Of a stretch of DNA of 64,000 nt, positions 13,301 through 32,984 are shown in pieces (within the stretch, counting starts at the first letter, position 1; every line of letters begins with the position of its first letter). Source of the stretch: Lagopus muta (Eukaryota > Chordata > Aves > Galliformes > Phasianidae); assembly GCF_023343835.1 (NCBI RefSeq), contig NC_064435.1:68086134-68150133 (forward strand). Reading direction: 5' to 3'. Below the pieces are notes generated by a model. That model ran no database searches, had not been told where the DNA came from, and saw nothing but the letters and a program-made list of their open reading frames with translations. The translations under genes and the position numbers were made by a program.

Positions 13301-16265
13301 AATAAAAAAAAAATCTCATCTATAAATGCTTACAGCAAAATAAAATAACAACAAAATAGCAATTTACAGTTTATTTCAAACTCCTTATAAATTTACCAAA
13401 TATGTACAAATGCAGTTTTCAGCTCTTCTGCTGATAATGTTACGTAATATCCTCTGGTCAATACAAAATAAGCCTGACACTACAGAATTACAGCATTCCT
13501 ACAGCTGATCCTCTTGAGAACCCTGTGTTGCAATGCATCTTGATGAAATTCTTCATGCTCCCCTGTTGCCTGCTGTCCTGAACCTTGACTGGCATATCCC
13601 CTCATCCTCCTCAGCTGATGCAGTGTATCATTGCTTTCAGCTGCAGTCATCACTCTCTAAAAGTTGCCTTCATCACCTCAGCAGTAAGGCACTCTGAAGA
13701 CTAGCTAATAGGCCTCAGGCTACCCATGGCCACCTCTCATTTCCCCACCTTCCCATTCCTAGGGCCACAATGGAAACATATCCAAGCTGATACAGTGTGA
13801 GATGTATAGAAACAAAGCATATTTCTTATGAGCAAAAAGCATCTGCTTCCATCTCCAGGGAGAGGATGCAGCTCTCGCCAGAAAGATTCCATGAAGGAAA
13901 AGAAGCAAACAAAGACTCCACAGGTGCCTCAGTTTCCAGCTGAAAAAAGAAAAAAAAGACAGAACCTGATCTTTGGCAAAATTTCAAAAAGAAATCAGTG
14001 CTATGAAGGCAGTGAAGGTGGGAACAATAAGGGAGTTAGGGAAGTGTGAAGACCAATCTTGAAAACAAGAATGCAGTAGAAAAGGCACATTAAATATCTC
14101 CCATTAGAGATACTGGAAGAGGCTTTTAGCTTCTCTGAAAATTATTGAGTATTTTTACTTCAAAACATAGCTTAGTTGTTGATCAAAATTCCACTGAGAA
14201 AGCAATTTCTAAGCTTAGGTGTGTTACAAAAACAGCTGGGAAAAGTACATAAGAACAAAACCCAGAAGCAGAATCAGACCTGTGAAAAAGGCCAGCTAAA
14301 CCCATTTAAAATCAGGTAGAAGCAAGCCAAAGAACACCAGGCCAAGTACTTTTACATTTTTGGGTAATAGTGAAGGACAAAACTTGGCTGGACAGGAGCC
14401 ATCCCTCAGGGTCCCATGAGATGAAAAGGACAATCCCAAAAACTACCAGCTTCAACCAGAAGTTCAGATCACATCATAGTGATGAAGCAGATCAGAAAAA
14501 AGGTCAGAAATTGAACTTGCAGATCAATGTAAGGTCCAATAAGAGCAACCAGAATCAATCACTATCTTATGCTACCTAGACAAAACCATGACCAGGCACA
14601 GTGGAGCCAGACTGAGCTAAATAGACCAGGCTGGGAGAGTAGCTGGAGGTCCCAGGTGAGGCTGGTTAGGCTGATTAAGACCAATCTTTGCTCCTAGAGT
14701 CCTTGATTCTTTTGTTTGACTAGAAACTTTTGGTGCATTTATGTACTTATAACATCCTTTAAAAAGGGCAGAGGTTTTTTTCTTTCACTGTCTTTTTTTG
14801 CTTTCAGTTATCTTTTTGTAAGCAGTAGCAGCCAGGAGGAATTGTGAATCATAGAATTGTTTGGGTTGGAAGGGACCTTAAAGATTATTCAGTTCCAGCT
14901 TCCTACCACGGGCAGGGCTGCTTCCCACCTACTCAGGCTGATACTCACCATCTCAGGCTGCCCAGGGCCTCATCCAACCTAGCCTTGAGCCTCTGCTGCT
15001 GGCAGTATGTATCTCCTGAGCTTCTAAAATACATAGTTTAAAACTTCATCCTTAGTGATCCGCCTTGAATACTCTTGAGTATATGCAGATAAGGCACATT
15101 CATGGCTTGGTATTCATGCAGTGAGCATATAAGGAGATTTTCAAAAATTTCTCAGGGCAGTTCTGGCTCTAGACATGCAGAATTAAGTTTGATTCGGGTC
15201 ATTCATTATAGTTCCTGGTTTGGGGAATTTTGCATCTCACTAAGTTCTCTATTCAGGAAACGAACCGTTAAGGAAAGCTTAGAATTAAAAAGAATTAAAA
15301 CTTTTTCCTTCAAAAAATATATTAGGCAGAGCAGGATGAGAGAATGATCAGCATGGAGGACAGCAGGAGGTATTAAGCCATTTAAGACACATAGGTTGAA
15401 TTATGAGGAACTGGAAGCATTCAGAAGCATTTGGGAGCGATGAAGAATATAACAAACAGTATCCCTTCCAAAAATATAACAATATTTTTAAAATATACCA
15501 CCTGAAATCATATGAAAATGAAATTCTCTCTCTAAATCACAGCTTATGTAAAATATTTCTGAAATGGAAAGCTCTATTTTTATTTAATTGAAGTAATCAA
15601 ATCTGAAGTAGCCATCGTGCCTCACTGCAAATCCCTAGATTGACACAGACAAGGGAAATCAATGAGAAACTAGTAACTGTAGTGACATCTTTTTCCTGCA
15701 AAAATGCTACTTCACTTGACAGAATTCTCTCCTTTCTGTCTTAAAATAATTAAAATTTGGTACTAATTACACACGCATTACACCAATCACTGGTATCACC
15801 AATGATTACTTCTAATGTGAAGGAAATTAATTTTAATCCTTGTTACTGCTACAAGCACTGGTAGTATCTAATGATAATTAAAAGACTATCTGTGGCTCTT
15901 CAAAAACTTTAATGAGATTTTCTATCTTAATTTCAAACTGTGAAGCATTACTGACTTCAGCCATTTTAGAATTAAATCACACTACTGTTCTATATTTGTA
16001 TTTCCAACAACAAGGAGACAAAAAGCAAAACAAGAACCACTAGCAGTCAGCCAATCCTTTAACAGTGTGCAATGAGAAGGGAAAATCAAGACAGACTGAC
16101 AGATACACTATTTCCAGCAGAGAGCTCAGAATACACTCTTCCTAGCAACATAAGGTTTGAAATATTTATGTTATTTTATCATTTCCAAAAACTCACCGGT
16201 TGCCTCACACGGCAGAGCCAATTCTTCCAAAACAGTGCCTTGAACTGGCGTACTGCGTGCCCCAT
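1004..16265 (-). CDS. ABCA13: ABCA13, N-terminal part (first eight coding exons; gene continues beyond the left edge)
   Basis: ABCA13 is a very large ABC-A subfamily transporter of lipids or sterols in intracellular membranes; its N-terminus has one membrane helix followed by a huge lumenal region. Coding exons read on the minus strand are 16265-16197 (starts [19 protein letters not shown]), 13202-13109 (hydrophobic helix, then [11 protein letters not shown]), 12255-12132 ([20 protein letters not shown]), 7565-7522 (tentative), 6889-6776 ([14 protein letters not shown]), 5925-5897 (29 nt, LHNGTTFLT), 3856-3693 ([20 protein letters not shown]) and 1119-1004 ([20 protein letters not shown]). 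Phases join across all of them and give about 251 residues without a stop. The order and wording follow the N-terminus of mammalian ABCA13. The ATP-binding cassettes are not in the window. UPP1 lies upstream on the same strand, as in mammals. The identification is firm; the 44-nt exon is the weak point. Confidence 0.88.
2590..2900 (-). mobile_element. CR1 LINE fragment in an ABCA13 intron
   Basis: Minus-strand translation gives broken CR1 reverse-transcriptase text around the conserved FADD-to-KLGG region (plus-strand CTTGGTGTCATCTGCAAAC). The fragment is short, with stops and indels, and lacks both the endonuclease and the 3' octamer tail. It lies in the intron between the exons at 1119 and 3693. 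Confidence 0.75.
4540..5083 (+). mobile_element. CR1 LINE, 5'-truncated copy with 3' tail
   Basis: The sequence runs from the end of the reverse transcriptase region (GGAGTACTGTGCCCAAATCC) through the 3' UTR to a terminal ATTCTATTATTCTATGATATGA, abridged here as repeats of ATTCTATGA type. That tail is the diagnostic CR1 end. It lies in an ABCA13 intron, antisense to the gene. Confidence 0.88.
5897..5925 (-). other. ABCA13: ABCA13 29-nt micro-exon
   Basis: The acceptor ATTTTACAG is followed by 29 nt encoding LHNGTTFLT and a consensus GTAAGT donor. Phase 1 in and phase 0 out join the exon ending at 6776 to the exon starting MDLNEAEE at 3856. The mammalian protein has a similar short linker ending just before MDLN. 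Confidence 0.75.
7522..7565 (-). other. ABCA13: Candidate ABCA13 coding exon 4 (44 nt)
   Basis: A spacer exon is required because exon 3 ends in phase 2 and the exon at 6889 starts needing phase 1. This segment has a good acceptor (TTTCTTAACAG), exactly the needed length class, no stop, and encodes [14 protein letters not shown], with an F-Q pair where the mammalian protein has RFQ. The donor (GTGACA) is weak and the segment is a few residues longer than the human equivalent, so this stays tentative. Confidence 0.45.
9585..9675 (+). mobile_element. CR1 3' tail fragment
   Basis: Only the last 90 bases of a CR1 remain: a GGAGGTTGGAACTGACAG-like segment, then CCCTTCCAAACCCTACAATT and two ATTCTGTAATTCTGTGA-type octamers. 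Confidence 0.7.
10361..10386 (+). repeat. Poly(A) run of about 26 bases
   Basis: An uninterrupted A run lies in an ABCA13 intron and is followed by an A/G-rich stretch. No retrotransposon body ending here was recognised, so it is listed as a simple repeat. Similar shorter A runs occur near 1136-1154 and 13240-13262. Confidence 0.8.
14846..15010 (-). mobile_element. CR1 3' end fragment
   Basis: The plus strand begins with the reverse complement of the CR1 tail (AATCATAGAATTGTTTGGG) and continues with AAGGGACCTTAAAGATTATT and CAGGCTGCCCAGGGCCTCAT, typical of the CR1 3' UTR in minus orientation. It lies in ABCA13 intron 1. Confidence 0.85.
16197..16265 (-). other. ABCA13: ABCA13 coding exon 1 with start codon
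   Basis: The 69-nt coding part opens with ATG at 16265 and ends at a GTGAGT donor. It encodes 23 residues beginning [19 protein letters not shown], the cytosolic leader that precedes the first membrane helix in ABC-A proteins (basic and aromatic, with a K-N-W-L core). It ends in phase 0, and the next exon continues with [14 protein letters not shown]. The 5' UTR upstream was not delimited. Confidence 0.88.
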
Positions 16266-16797
16266 TATCCTCTTTTCTTCATCTACTTGGAGAATGGCTT
16301 CTTCAGGACTTTCTAGCCAAGGATCATCTCACCAAGCAGTCCGAACATACTGTTCAGTAGCTGAGTGATTCCAGCAGTGAGGAAAGGTGCAAGAGATTTG
16401 CCTGCTTGTTGAGAACAAATGATATTATGTTTCTGCCTCTTGTTTTGCTTTCATGGAGGAATCTCATCTTTCCTCTTGCTTCTCAGTGCAATGAACAGTG
16501 AGGGGATGGGTTTATATGAATGCCTTCAGGGTGCTTTACTCTCCCGCATATATTCCGCTCTTGTTTTTATTTTTCTGCCATGAAAAATCAATGCAAATAA
16601 CAGGGGAAAAAAAAAAATGGACAGCATGTTAAACACTTTTGTCTTTTTCCAGAGTTCAGTGACTTTTTGTATCTGCAGTATTAATGTCATTTCATATGCA
16701 GATTTGTAGCCTTTTGAAAAAAAAGAAGTGAGAAAGTACGTATGCTATTTAGCCTTATAAGGACGCATCTAACACTGTGGTGATCCCATCACATCAT

Positions 16798-16846
16798 CTT
16801 ATGTATATAATGTATATGTAATATATACATACGTATATGTAATTTT
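16798..16846. repeat. AT-rich imperfect microsatellite
   Basis: Alternating TATATGTA/TACATA units, partly self-complementary, lie about 540 bp upstream of the ABCA13 start codon. This looks like a simple repeat; no function is claimed. Confidence 0.6.
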
Positions 16847-17221
16847 ATCTTACAGTGGGTGTTTTTTTGACATTTATTTTTTTCTTTTTCGCTAAACACT
16901 ACCTATGGAAAAACTGTATATTCTGGACAGAATCACACATACAAACTAAAACAGTGCTATGCATGAACAAGCATTCTTTATCTTTTTCTACTGCTAAATA
17001 AATTGGATCATTACATTTTCTGCAAATTGTATACAAGTGAATGAAAGAGGCATCTTAACATGCATGGCTGTTTTTCTTCTTAGAGTGTAAAATCCTCAAA
17101 CACTTAAAAACCTTTTAGGTACAGAAGACTTTAGTGAGGAGTCTGACTTTCTCAAGATTTAAGCTAAGAAGGCAATCAAAAAAAATTAAGAAGTCTGATA
17201 TTTCTGCATTAAGCAACCATT

Positions 17222-17445
17222 CATCACAGAATCATAGAATCATAGAATGCTCTGGGTTGAAAAGGACCACAGATGATCATCAAATTTCAACCCCCTGCTG
17301 TGTGCAGGGTCTCCAACCACCAGATCAGGCTGCCCAGAGCCACATCCAGCCTGGCCTTGTATGCCTCCAGGGATGGGGCATCCACAACCTCCTTGGGCAA
17401 CCTGTTCCAGTGCATCATCACCTTCTGTGTGAGGGCTATTCTGTA
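17222..17445 (-). mobile_element. CR1 3' end fragment
   Basis: It starts with repeated AGAATCATAGAATCATAGAA, the reverse-complemented CR1 tail, and continues with GGTTGAAAAGGACCACAGAT and a CTTGGGCAACCTGTTCCAGT segment. It closely resembles the copy at 21,650, so both probably belong to the same CR1 subfamily. Confidence 0.9.
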
Positions 17446-17904
17446 TACAGTCCAAATATGCATTTTTACAAATTTATTTGTCAATACTTGAATGCTATGA
17501 ATATGTGTATGGGCTCACGCAGCAATTTTGGAAGGCTGGAGGCCAGAATCTATATTGAATGTTTTGTAGGAAATGATAAACTAATCATTCAGTATAATGA
17601 ATTTCAAACAGTTATTATCAAAGTAACTGATACGGTTCTCAACAGTATGCAAACCATCTGCCAAATTATTCTGAACAAGTAATTCTGCAAAATCTCTGTT
17701 CATCTGACCGTACGATGTACATAATTTGATATGCTCTATATAATTACATGCTCATAAACGCATTCCGATTTTTAATGCTAAACCGCTCTTTGTGAATATA
17801 GAAAACAACTGATTTGTATGCAATTAATTTTCAGCACTAATTAGTAACCAACTCCTCATTTTACTATATAAGACACGCAGAAATAAACAACTTTCACTAG
17901 TGAG

Positions 17905-18255
17905 ATCACAGAATCACAGAGTGATAGGGATTGGAAGGGAGCTGTGAAGACCATCTAGTCCACACCCCTGCTAAAGCAGGTTCCCTGTAGTGGGCTGCCC
18001 AGGAAAATGTCCAGGCAGGCTTTGAAAATCCTCACAGAAGGAGACTTTGCACCCTCTCTGGGCAGCCTTGTCCACTGCTCTGATACCCCCACAGTAAAAA
18101 AGTTCTTCCTCAATATTAAATTCATTTGCCCTCGAGTATCATCGTCCCTTCCTAAAGAAATCCATTCCTGCCCATAAGGTGTTCTCCAGTAGCACACTTG
18201 TTTTTCTAGAACAAAACAGATGAAAGCCAAAGATAACATCATAAACATTCATCCA
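17905..18255 (-). mobile_element. CR1 3' end fragment
   Basis: It starts with AGATCACAGAATCACAGAGT and GGATTGGAAGGGAGCTGTGA, then the GGGCAGCCTTGTCCACTGCT segment, as in older CR1 subfamilies. It is in minus orientation and more diverged than its neighbour at 17.2 kb. Confidence 0.85.
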
Positions 18256-21200
18256 AGAGCAATCCCTGTGGGGCCATTCTGGGAAATTACCTCTAAGACA
18301 GGCTTCATTGTATTATTTGAAGTGTTCTAGAAAGATGAGAAATATGAGATCAACCCTTCCTGACAAACCCTTGGCACCAAAGAGATGACTATTAAAAATT
18401 AAGCAGACATGCAGATCAGTTCTAAATAGTTTCTGAAAACACATCAGCTGTTTTGCTGCCAACCTGGATGTTCTTGAGTGGTCTATGTTTCGTCAGCACA
18501 GTGTCAGGGAGTCTTGAATATTACAGAGCAAATTAGAAGGTAATATATTTTACTATGTGCTCCACTCATTCTTTCTGGAATAGGAAATATATATATGCTC
18601 AGAATCAGCTGGACAGGGTGGGACAAAATAGAGCAATGCATGCTCTCTGATTTCTGCTCAGCTTGAGCAGGCTGTCACAGTGCTGAATTGGACATTTCTT
18701 GTTTGAGTGCACAGGATATCTGGAACCACGGGGGCAGAAAAGGCAGCAAACTCTCCACCAGCATTCAGCCTCAGCTTCAAAACCTGTCTGCTTTACAGCA
18801 CCACCAACTCTCCATGTCTGTCCTACAGCTTTAGTGCATTCTAATTACAGCTCAGCTGGCAAAAACATTCAAAGAAACTTTGTTTTGTATGTTAAGTATA
18901 TTACAGGCCAGGAGCTACGCGTACTGGTTGGTAGACAGGAACACAGTCTAATTGTGAGAGAGCATGGCTAGGAATCAGGCAGACTGGCCTGTTTTCCTAC
19001 CACCACCCACAACTCGTCTCACAAGGCTCACTGTGTGATCACAAGGCTTCCCTTTGAACCAGTGAGGAGTGCTGCTCATGAATATTGACACAGAACAGCC
19101 CTTCAGCACAGACAAAGCAGAATGACAACGATTCAACACAATTCAATTAGTCTTCCTGGGAGATGCTTCCCATGGGCTAAGTCAGGAGACAACTAAAAAC
19201 GTTGGTTGCAGGCAGGGTCTGGTAAAAGATTTGATTAAAACAGAGCCGTGCAGTGAACAAAGACAACAGCCCGAACTCGGCAAGCAGGGCTGCTGGTGGG
19301 GCTGCGCTTCTGGGCAGCAATAGGAAGTGTGTTCTTGTAATGGACAAACTGGTGGTAAACTACGGGAAATTTTCTCACAGTTACAAGCTGATGAGAAGCA
19401 TCTGGAATCAGGTTTCTGTGTCGTGTAAAACCGGCTTTGTCTGTCTTTTCCCACTCCAGCATTTTCCTGCAGCCTACACAGAAGCATTGCCCCTGTCAGC
19501 ACAATTCCTGCTATTACAGTGGCAGAATTTCAGATTTAGTGCTGTTTCTCTCAGTAACCTGTCTTCTCTCCATTATACAGCAGGCAGAGGACCTTTTTTT
19601 AACTGTAATTTAATTCATACTCTGGATTAAAATACAATGTGGCAATTATTTTAGAAAAAGAAACTATGTATTTGAGTCACTCCAACTTAATGACTGAATA
19701 ACTTTTTGGGAAAGGAAAACATAATATCTCACATAAAGCAACTGTAATATTATCACTGCTGTGCTTTCCTGCAACTCATTGCACACAGGCCTGATCTCAA
19801 ACCTCAGCTGTTCCCTGCACCAGGAAGGGAGTGCTGATGGCACATCCACATGCTCTGTCTTTGGCTTCTTTCTCCTAGCTTGCCATTGGAAATGAAACAC
19901 ATCTCTGATTTGAGGATGTTAACTGCAGTACTTTGTACATTTTATTTCAAAATATTCTCAGATCCAGGAGGACTTGAGATGGAAATCCAGCTCTGCTGCA
20001 CAGCACAATGAAAGTCCCTTGAAAGGACACAAGAAGAATCTTTAAAAAGATGTTATGTATTAAATGTGTGTAATTATGCTTCCAGGAAATCCCCAAAATA
20101 CCCTCTAATAGGAATTATGTTATTTGTTTTGAAGAGATAAAAACATCTATACTGCAAGCATTTTTGGAAATTGGTCATTGCATCACACTTCCCTTTAGGA
20201 TTTCTCATAACTTCCACCAAAGAAAAACATCAAGATGCAAGAAATAAAAATTAACTTCCTCAAGTGAACTCAACTTCATCAAGTTACTGCCCACTCTCGG
20301 TCTCTTTCAAATTTGCAACAGATGTGTTTTAAGCTATCTTACATTGTGCTCTCAACCATTTCTTTCACAGAAAGATTAGATCAAGCCAGAACGCTAGGAA
20401 TCATTGGTAGAAAAATTGTTTTCTTGTCATTCTTCCATGCTCATCACATCTGCCTTCCCCCTTTGTTGTTATCCCTACTGATGTCTGGAATAAACTGTTT
20501 CTGTAGCGTATTGTTAAGTATATGCTGACTAGACAGCACAAGTGGAACTTTGGTTGCTTTTGGTAATGGACCTCTGTAAAATCTACCGGAAAGTAGCTTC
20601 ACCGCCGGATGCACGCACAGCTGATTCATGTCTTTATCTTTCTGTCCATACACAGTCACAAGGTCTAATTCAATTGTTCTTATCAGGTAACTTACTGGCA
20701 AGTTTCCTCTTTAGCCAAGAGATTTTTTGGCACGTAGGATGCGTTTATACAGCACCCTCTTGTATTAGGAATTAAGTATTGCAGGATGTTGACAGTGGGA
20801 AAAAAACAGCGTATTTGGTCTCCTTTGATTTCTAATTTTTTTTATGATGATGTAATCCTTTATATCACTTTTTGGAAAGAAGAAAATTATTTTAAGAGGA
20901 AGAAAAATATGATGCCCTAAGGAACGGAGGGAAGGAGAAGGACATGGCTGAAGTTTTCTAGGAGTTCTTTCTTCCAAGCCCACACCATTCAACTCTGCGT
21001 AGGCACCACTGCTTCAGCCTAGAGTGCAGCATGTTTCTTCTTAAAGCACTCTTCTTATTTCCTTCCTACTGTTCTGGGAATTGGAGGTTAAAGAGCAAGG
21101 CTGCTCTTTGTCACATATCTCACTTCCTGCAAAGCACAGGCAAGCACTGGGTAGAACTACACAATTATTTTTTTAAGAGAGAAACAGTTCTAACAAAATG

Positions 21201-21649
21201 TGGAGATTGCGTTTCACCCAAAACACTTCCTGAACTTAGAGGGGGAAAAAAAAACATTTTCTGAAAAGCTTACCTTCATTGCTTATCCTGAACATAAAAT
21301 AAGAAAGTGAATTTTTAGAATAAGGAGAATAAATAAATCAAAGGTATTTAAAGCATGTTTGGATTAAAAAGAGAACAATGACAACACCGTTTTCATCTTT
21401 TCCACTATCCATTCCCAATATGTTCCCAGTTAAAAAGTTATAAAAAGTAGGACGTTAGTCGTTGTTTGCAGTTTCCAATTTGCAATAGACCTCCCTTCCA
21501 TTTTTGATGAATTGATCAAATTCTTCCAGTTTTTGTCTCAGTGAACATGCCTACTGCTGCATCACTCCCTTTCTGATCTAACTCTCGTGTTCTCAGAGGG
21601 TTGTAGACTATTGTCACCAAAATAAAACCTACATTAGCTAAATATATAG

Positions 21650-22065
21650 AATCATAAGATCATAGAATCATAGAATGGTCTGGGTTGAAAAGGACCACAA
21701 TGATCATCTAGTTTCATCCCCCTGCTATGTGCAGGGTCACCAATCACTAGACCAGGCTGCCCAGAGCCACATCCAGCCTGGCCTTGAATGCCTCCAGGGA
21801 TGGGGCATCCACAACCTCCTTGGGCAACCTGTTCCAGTGCATCACCACACTCTGTGTGAAAAACTTCCTCCTAATAGCTAACCTAAACTTCCCCTGTCTC
21901 AATTTAAAACCATTCCTATCACATCCCCCCCATGTAAACAGCCGTTCCCCCTCCTGTTTATATGCTCCATTGAACTCTCTCTTCAAAGTTCTTTTTAACT
22001 TTCCCTTATGGTACCTGTTGGCTATTGGTTCCACGCTGATATTAGGAACAACTGTTCTGAGTTGA
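21650..22065 (-). mobile_element. CR1 3' end copy
   Basis: The reverse-complemented octamer tail (AATCATAGAATGGTCTGGG) is followed by about 400 bp of CR1 3' region, including CTTGGGCAACCTGTTCCAGT and AAAAACTTCCTCCTAATAGC. It is in minus orientation, downstream of UPP1. Confidence 0.9.
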
Positions 22066-22689
22066 GTCTCTTGACCTGTGACCCCTACTAGAATGGGGCT
22101 ATAGAGAGAGAGAGAAACACATTGTTCTTTATTTGATCACATACTTCAACTGCAGCAGCAAATAAATGACTATGATTTTAAAAATAAAAATGAAAAACAA
22201 AAACTACCTGCACTAAAACAAACTAGGCTAATGACAGCAGAAAAAAATATGCAGACATTTTCGGTGGCACGTGCAGTCAATAGTTATTCTCCAGTTTTTC
22301 AGAACTGGAAACAACTGCAAGAGTGAGTGTTAAGTGTTAATGAAAAAAAAATTTAAAAAGAAATGAAGTGGGAGGAAGAAAATGAACCGCATCATGCAGT
22401 CCTGTGAAGATGTTGTGCATCTCCTGAATGCCTCTAACTTTGCCTTCAGGCTGCAGGAGCAACAATTCAGCAAAAGATTTTATGTTCTTCCATGCAAAAT
22501 GACTACAGTAAAAGTGTTCCGTGGGTATTCACCCAATGGTGTAGTTTAAATGAGATACAAATGATGTTGTTGGATCGGTATCTAGCAAGTACAGATATTC
22601 AACAGCTCAGTGTCAAATCCATAAATCTGAGGAAATCCAGTCTCACACTTTGCAATTTACTGAAATATCACCATATGAAAACAATACTG

Positions 22690-22695
22690 TTTATT
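22690..22695 (-). terminator. Candidate UPP1 poly(A) signal
   Basis: An AATAAA hexamer on the minus strand lies about 510 nt after the UPP1 stop codon. A second AATAAA lies at 22133-22128. Neither can be confirmed from sequence alone. Confidence 0.3.
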
Positions 22696-23201
22696 TGTCA
22701 ATGTCTGGAAAAAACAAAGTGCATTCACTCTAAGTTTTCTTTACAAAGTGAAACAACAAAGGCAGCTGTTATAATTTATATAACTTTATATATTTTTTAA
22801 AAAACAACAAGGAAGGTATTAACATTCTTAAATTAATTTTAATTTGGTGGTTTGTAAGTACTTTCCAAAAAAGTACTTTGTTTTCTTCCTACTTTTTCTT
22901 TAGCAGCAGGGATAAATGAAGCTTTTTCATATGTCACAGCAAGCTTCTCCTTCACAACAGATCCACTTTCCACTCAGAAAAGGGAATCTTAAATCCCAGC
23001 AACAATAACTAAACTAATCTTAACTGAAGCGCATTCAGCACACTCAGTTCCCAAAGCACACTGACACAAATGATTAACTTCCACATGTACATGGAATGCT
23101 GAAAGCTATTCTGAGGCAAAGAACCTTTAATGCACGGAGGTCGTGACCACGACTTCCGCTGTGCAAAAGCCTTCTGTCTCTAAAAACCAAAGACAGACAC
23201 G

Positions 23202-31065
<7,864 letters not shown>

Positions 31066-31979
31066 GTATGCTTGAACCTAGAATTATATTTTAAAATCAT
31101 TTGCTATAAATGCATTAGAACAGTCTCGTCTTTAACATTAACACTGATAGAAACCCCCTACATAGAAAACACTGTCACAAATACTAAAACAAAAACAAAG
31201 AAAAAACCAATTCCACCACACTATAGCTTTTAGAACTCTGGCAAAATGAGCACCCGCTGTTTACATGGCTAAGCACCCCCCTCTCCCCCCCGCCCTCCTC
31301 CTGAGACAATCCCCACCTCACCACTGCTTCTGTTGTCCAGCAGCACCTGCCTTACTGCCGGAGAGAGGCCCCTGTGGGGGCTCTGTCTGTTCCTCTGATG
31401 GCTCTGGCCGGTCCCCGCAGCCCCTCTCTAACTGTCATACGCCTGAAACACGAGTTCCAGGGAACCTCTTACTCATCATCTCCTCCTCCCGAAGCTCCTC
31501 CTCGTAACCCTAAAAGCACTTCTATCTGTGCCTCCTGCAGAGTAAAGGTGACCAAACACGAGTTCCCAGAAATAACAGCGCTCCTATCCCTCGCTCATCC
31601 CCTTTTCTAACCCATTACCCTAACCTACACGAAATAAATGCATAAATAAACAAGATGATCTGCTATCATTTTCAGCAGTGACTACGTGCAAAGCTAGCTC
31701 TATCAGGGGATGCCCTTTCCAGGAAGATCCGAGTGACAAAGCCTTCCTCCTCCCGCTCCTTACAAAGGGACCGATCGCACGGAGGTACTACGACGAAACG
31801 GAAACCACCCGGTTCTGCAACAGAATTACAAAAGGGATGCATTTGGAAAGAGTCGAGAAAGAACCGCGTGAGAGAAAACTGAAGGCTGCACGTTAAAAGC
31901 CACCGAATAAAGGAAATGTATTACAATTCATAAAGGGTGATAAATCTCCCTCACTTAAAACAATAAACTCTTTCATACG

Positions 31980-32345
31980 TTCACCTCCGCACGGGACGGA
32001 GGGAACGCTCACAACCCCGCTCAGCACCGGCCCGGCATCCTTACGGCGGCGCAATGGGGGCGGCCGCAGCGGAGCACCGCGCTCGCTCCACTGGGACGCG
32101 CGGACCCCGCGCCCGCCTGTGCCGCCCCCTCGTGCGGCGATCTCACCTGGGCGCCACGGGGTAGCGAACACCACTCGGAGCGTTCCCACAGACCCAGCCG
32201 TGCCGCCTCCCGGCAGCGGCAGCGCTGCTGGGCTGAGCCGCCCCGCCCCGAAGGAGCGCGGCACCGGGCGCGGTTAACTCCCTGCGTGCCGGCTTAGCGG
32301 GGTTCGGGGCCGGCTGAGAGGTGTGCGGCGGTGGCCGAGGTGTCC
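31980..32345 (-). promoter_or_regulatory. UPP1: UPP1 GC-rich promoter and non-coding first exon
   Basis: A CpG-dense block interrupts otherwise AT-rich DNA. On the minus strand a consensus donor (CCCAG/GTGAGAT, exon edge at 32147) lies within it. That fits a non-coding UPP1 exon 1 joined to the exon starting at 31077. The transcription start was not determined. Several GC-box-like GGCGGG or CCCGCC words are present. Confidence 0.65.
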
Positions 32346-32384
32346 GGTAGCTTCGACTCTCTGCCTCGAGGCTGCGGGTTCAGC

Positions 32385-32945
32385 ACAGCTCCCTCAGCCT
32401 TTCTTCATAAGAGAGATGCTCCAGCTCTCTGACCATCCTTATGGCCCTCCTCTGGACTCACACTCTGTTCCATTTCTTGTTCTGAGGCCCCAGACCTGGA
32501 TGCAATACTCGAGATGGAACCTCACAAGGGCAGAGCACAGTGGGGACAATCCCCTCCCTCTCCCAGCTGCACCCCTTCCCCCTCCCACCCCCTTTTGGCA
32601 CAGCCCAGTTGGCCTTCCAGACTGCAGGTGCACACTGTGGGCTCATGCCCAGCTTTTCATTCACCAGAACCCCCAAGTTCATTTCCACAGGTCTGCTCCC
32701 AATTAGATTCTTCTCCCAGCCTGTACTCATATCTGGGATTGCCTCAACCCGAGTGCAACACCTTGCACTTGGTCTTGTTGAACTGCATTATGTTCATGTG
32801 GGCCCACATTTCAAGCATGTCCAGGTACCTTTAGGTAGCATCCCTTTCTTCTGTTGTGTCAGCTGCACCGCTCAGCTTGGTGTCATCAGCAAACCTGCCG
32901 AAGGTGCACTCAGTCCTACTATGACAGTGATAAAAATACTGTGAA
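32385..32945 (-). mobile_element. CR1 LINE fragment upstream of UPP1
   Basis: In minus orientation it reads as the end of the CR1 reverse-transcriptase region (CTCCTCTGGACTCACACTCT and TCGAGATGGAACCTCACAAG in plus-strand form) up to the KLSGAAD-like segment near 32,880. The usual 3' octamer tail is missing. It begins within about 50 bp of the CpG-rich UPP1 promoter block. Confidence 0.85.
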
Positions 32946-32984
32946 GAGCACCAGCTCTAAGATGTGGCAGTGATGCGTCCAGCC

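Larger units (their letters stand above)
16266..23201. other. Intergenic region between ABCA13 and UPP1
   Basis: No coding exon was recognised between the ABCA13 start codon and the UPP1 stop codon. The region holds the undelimited ABCA13 5' UTR and promoter, three minus-strand CR1 fragments, an AT-rich microsatellite near 16.8 kb and presumably the UPP1 3' UTR near its right end. The stretch 18.3-21.6 kb shows nothing I can name. Confidence 0.6.

Noticed and set aside
17134-17682. Plus-strand open frame of 182 codons
   Set aside because: Much of it is reverse-complement CR1 3' UTR; the frame is fortuitous.
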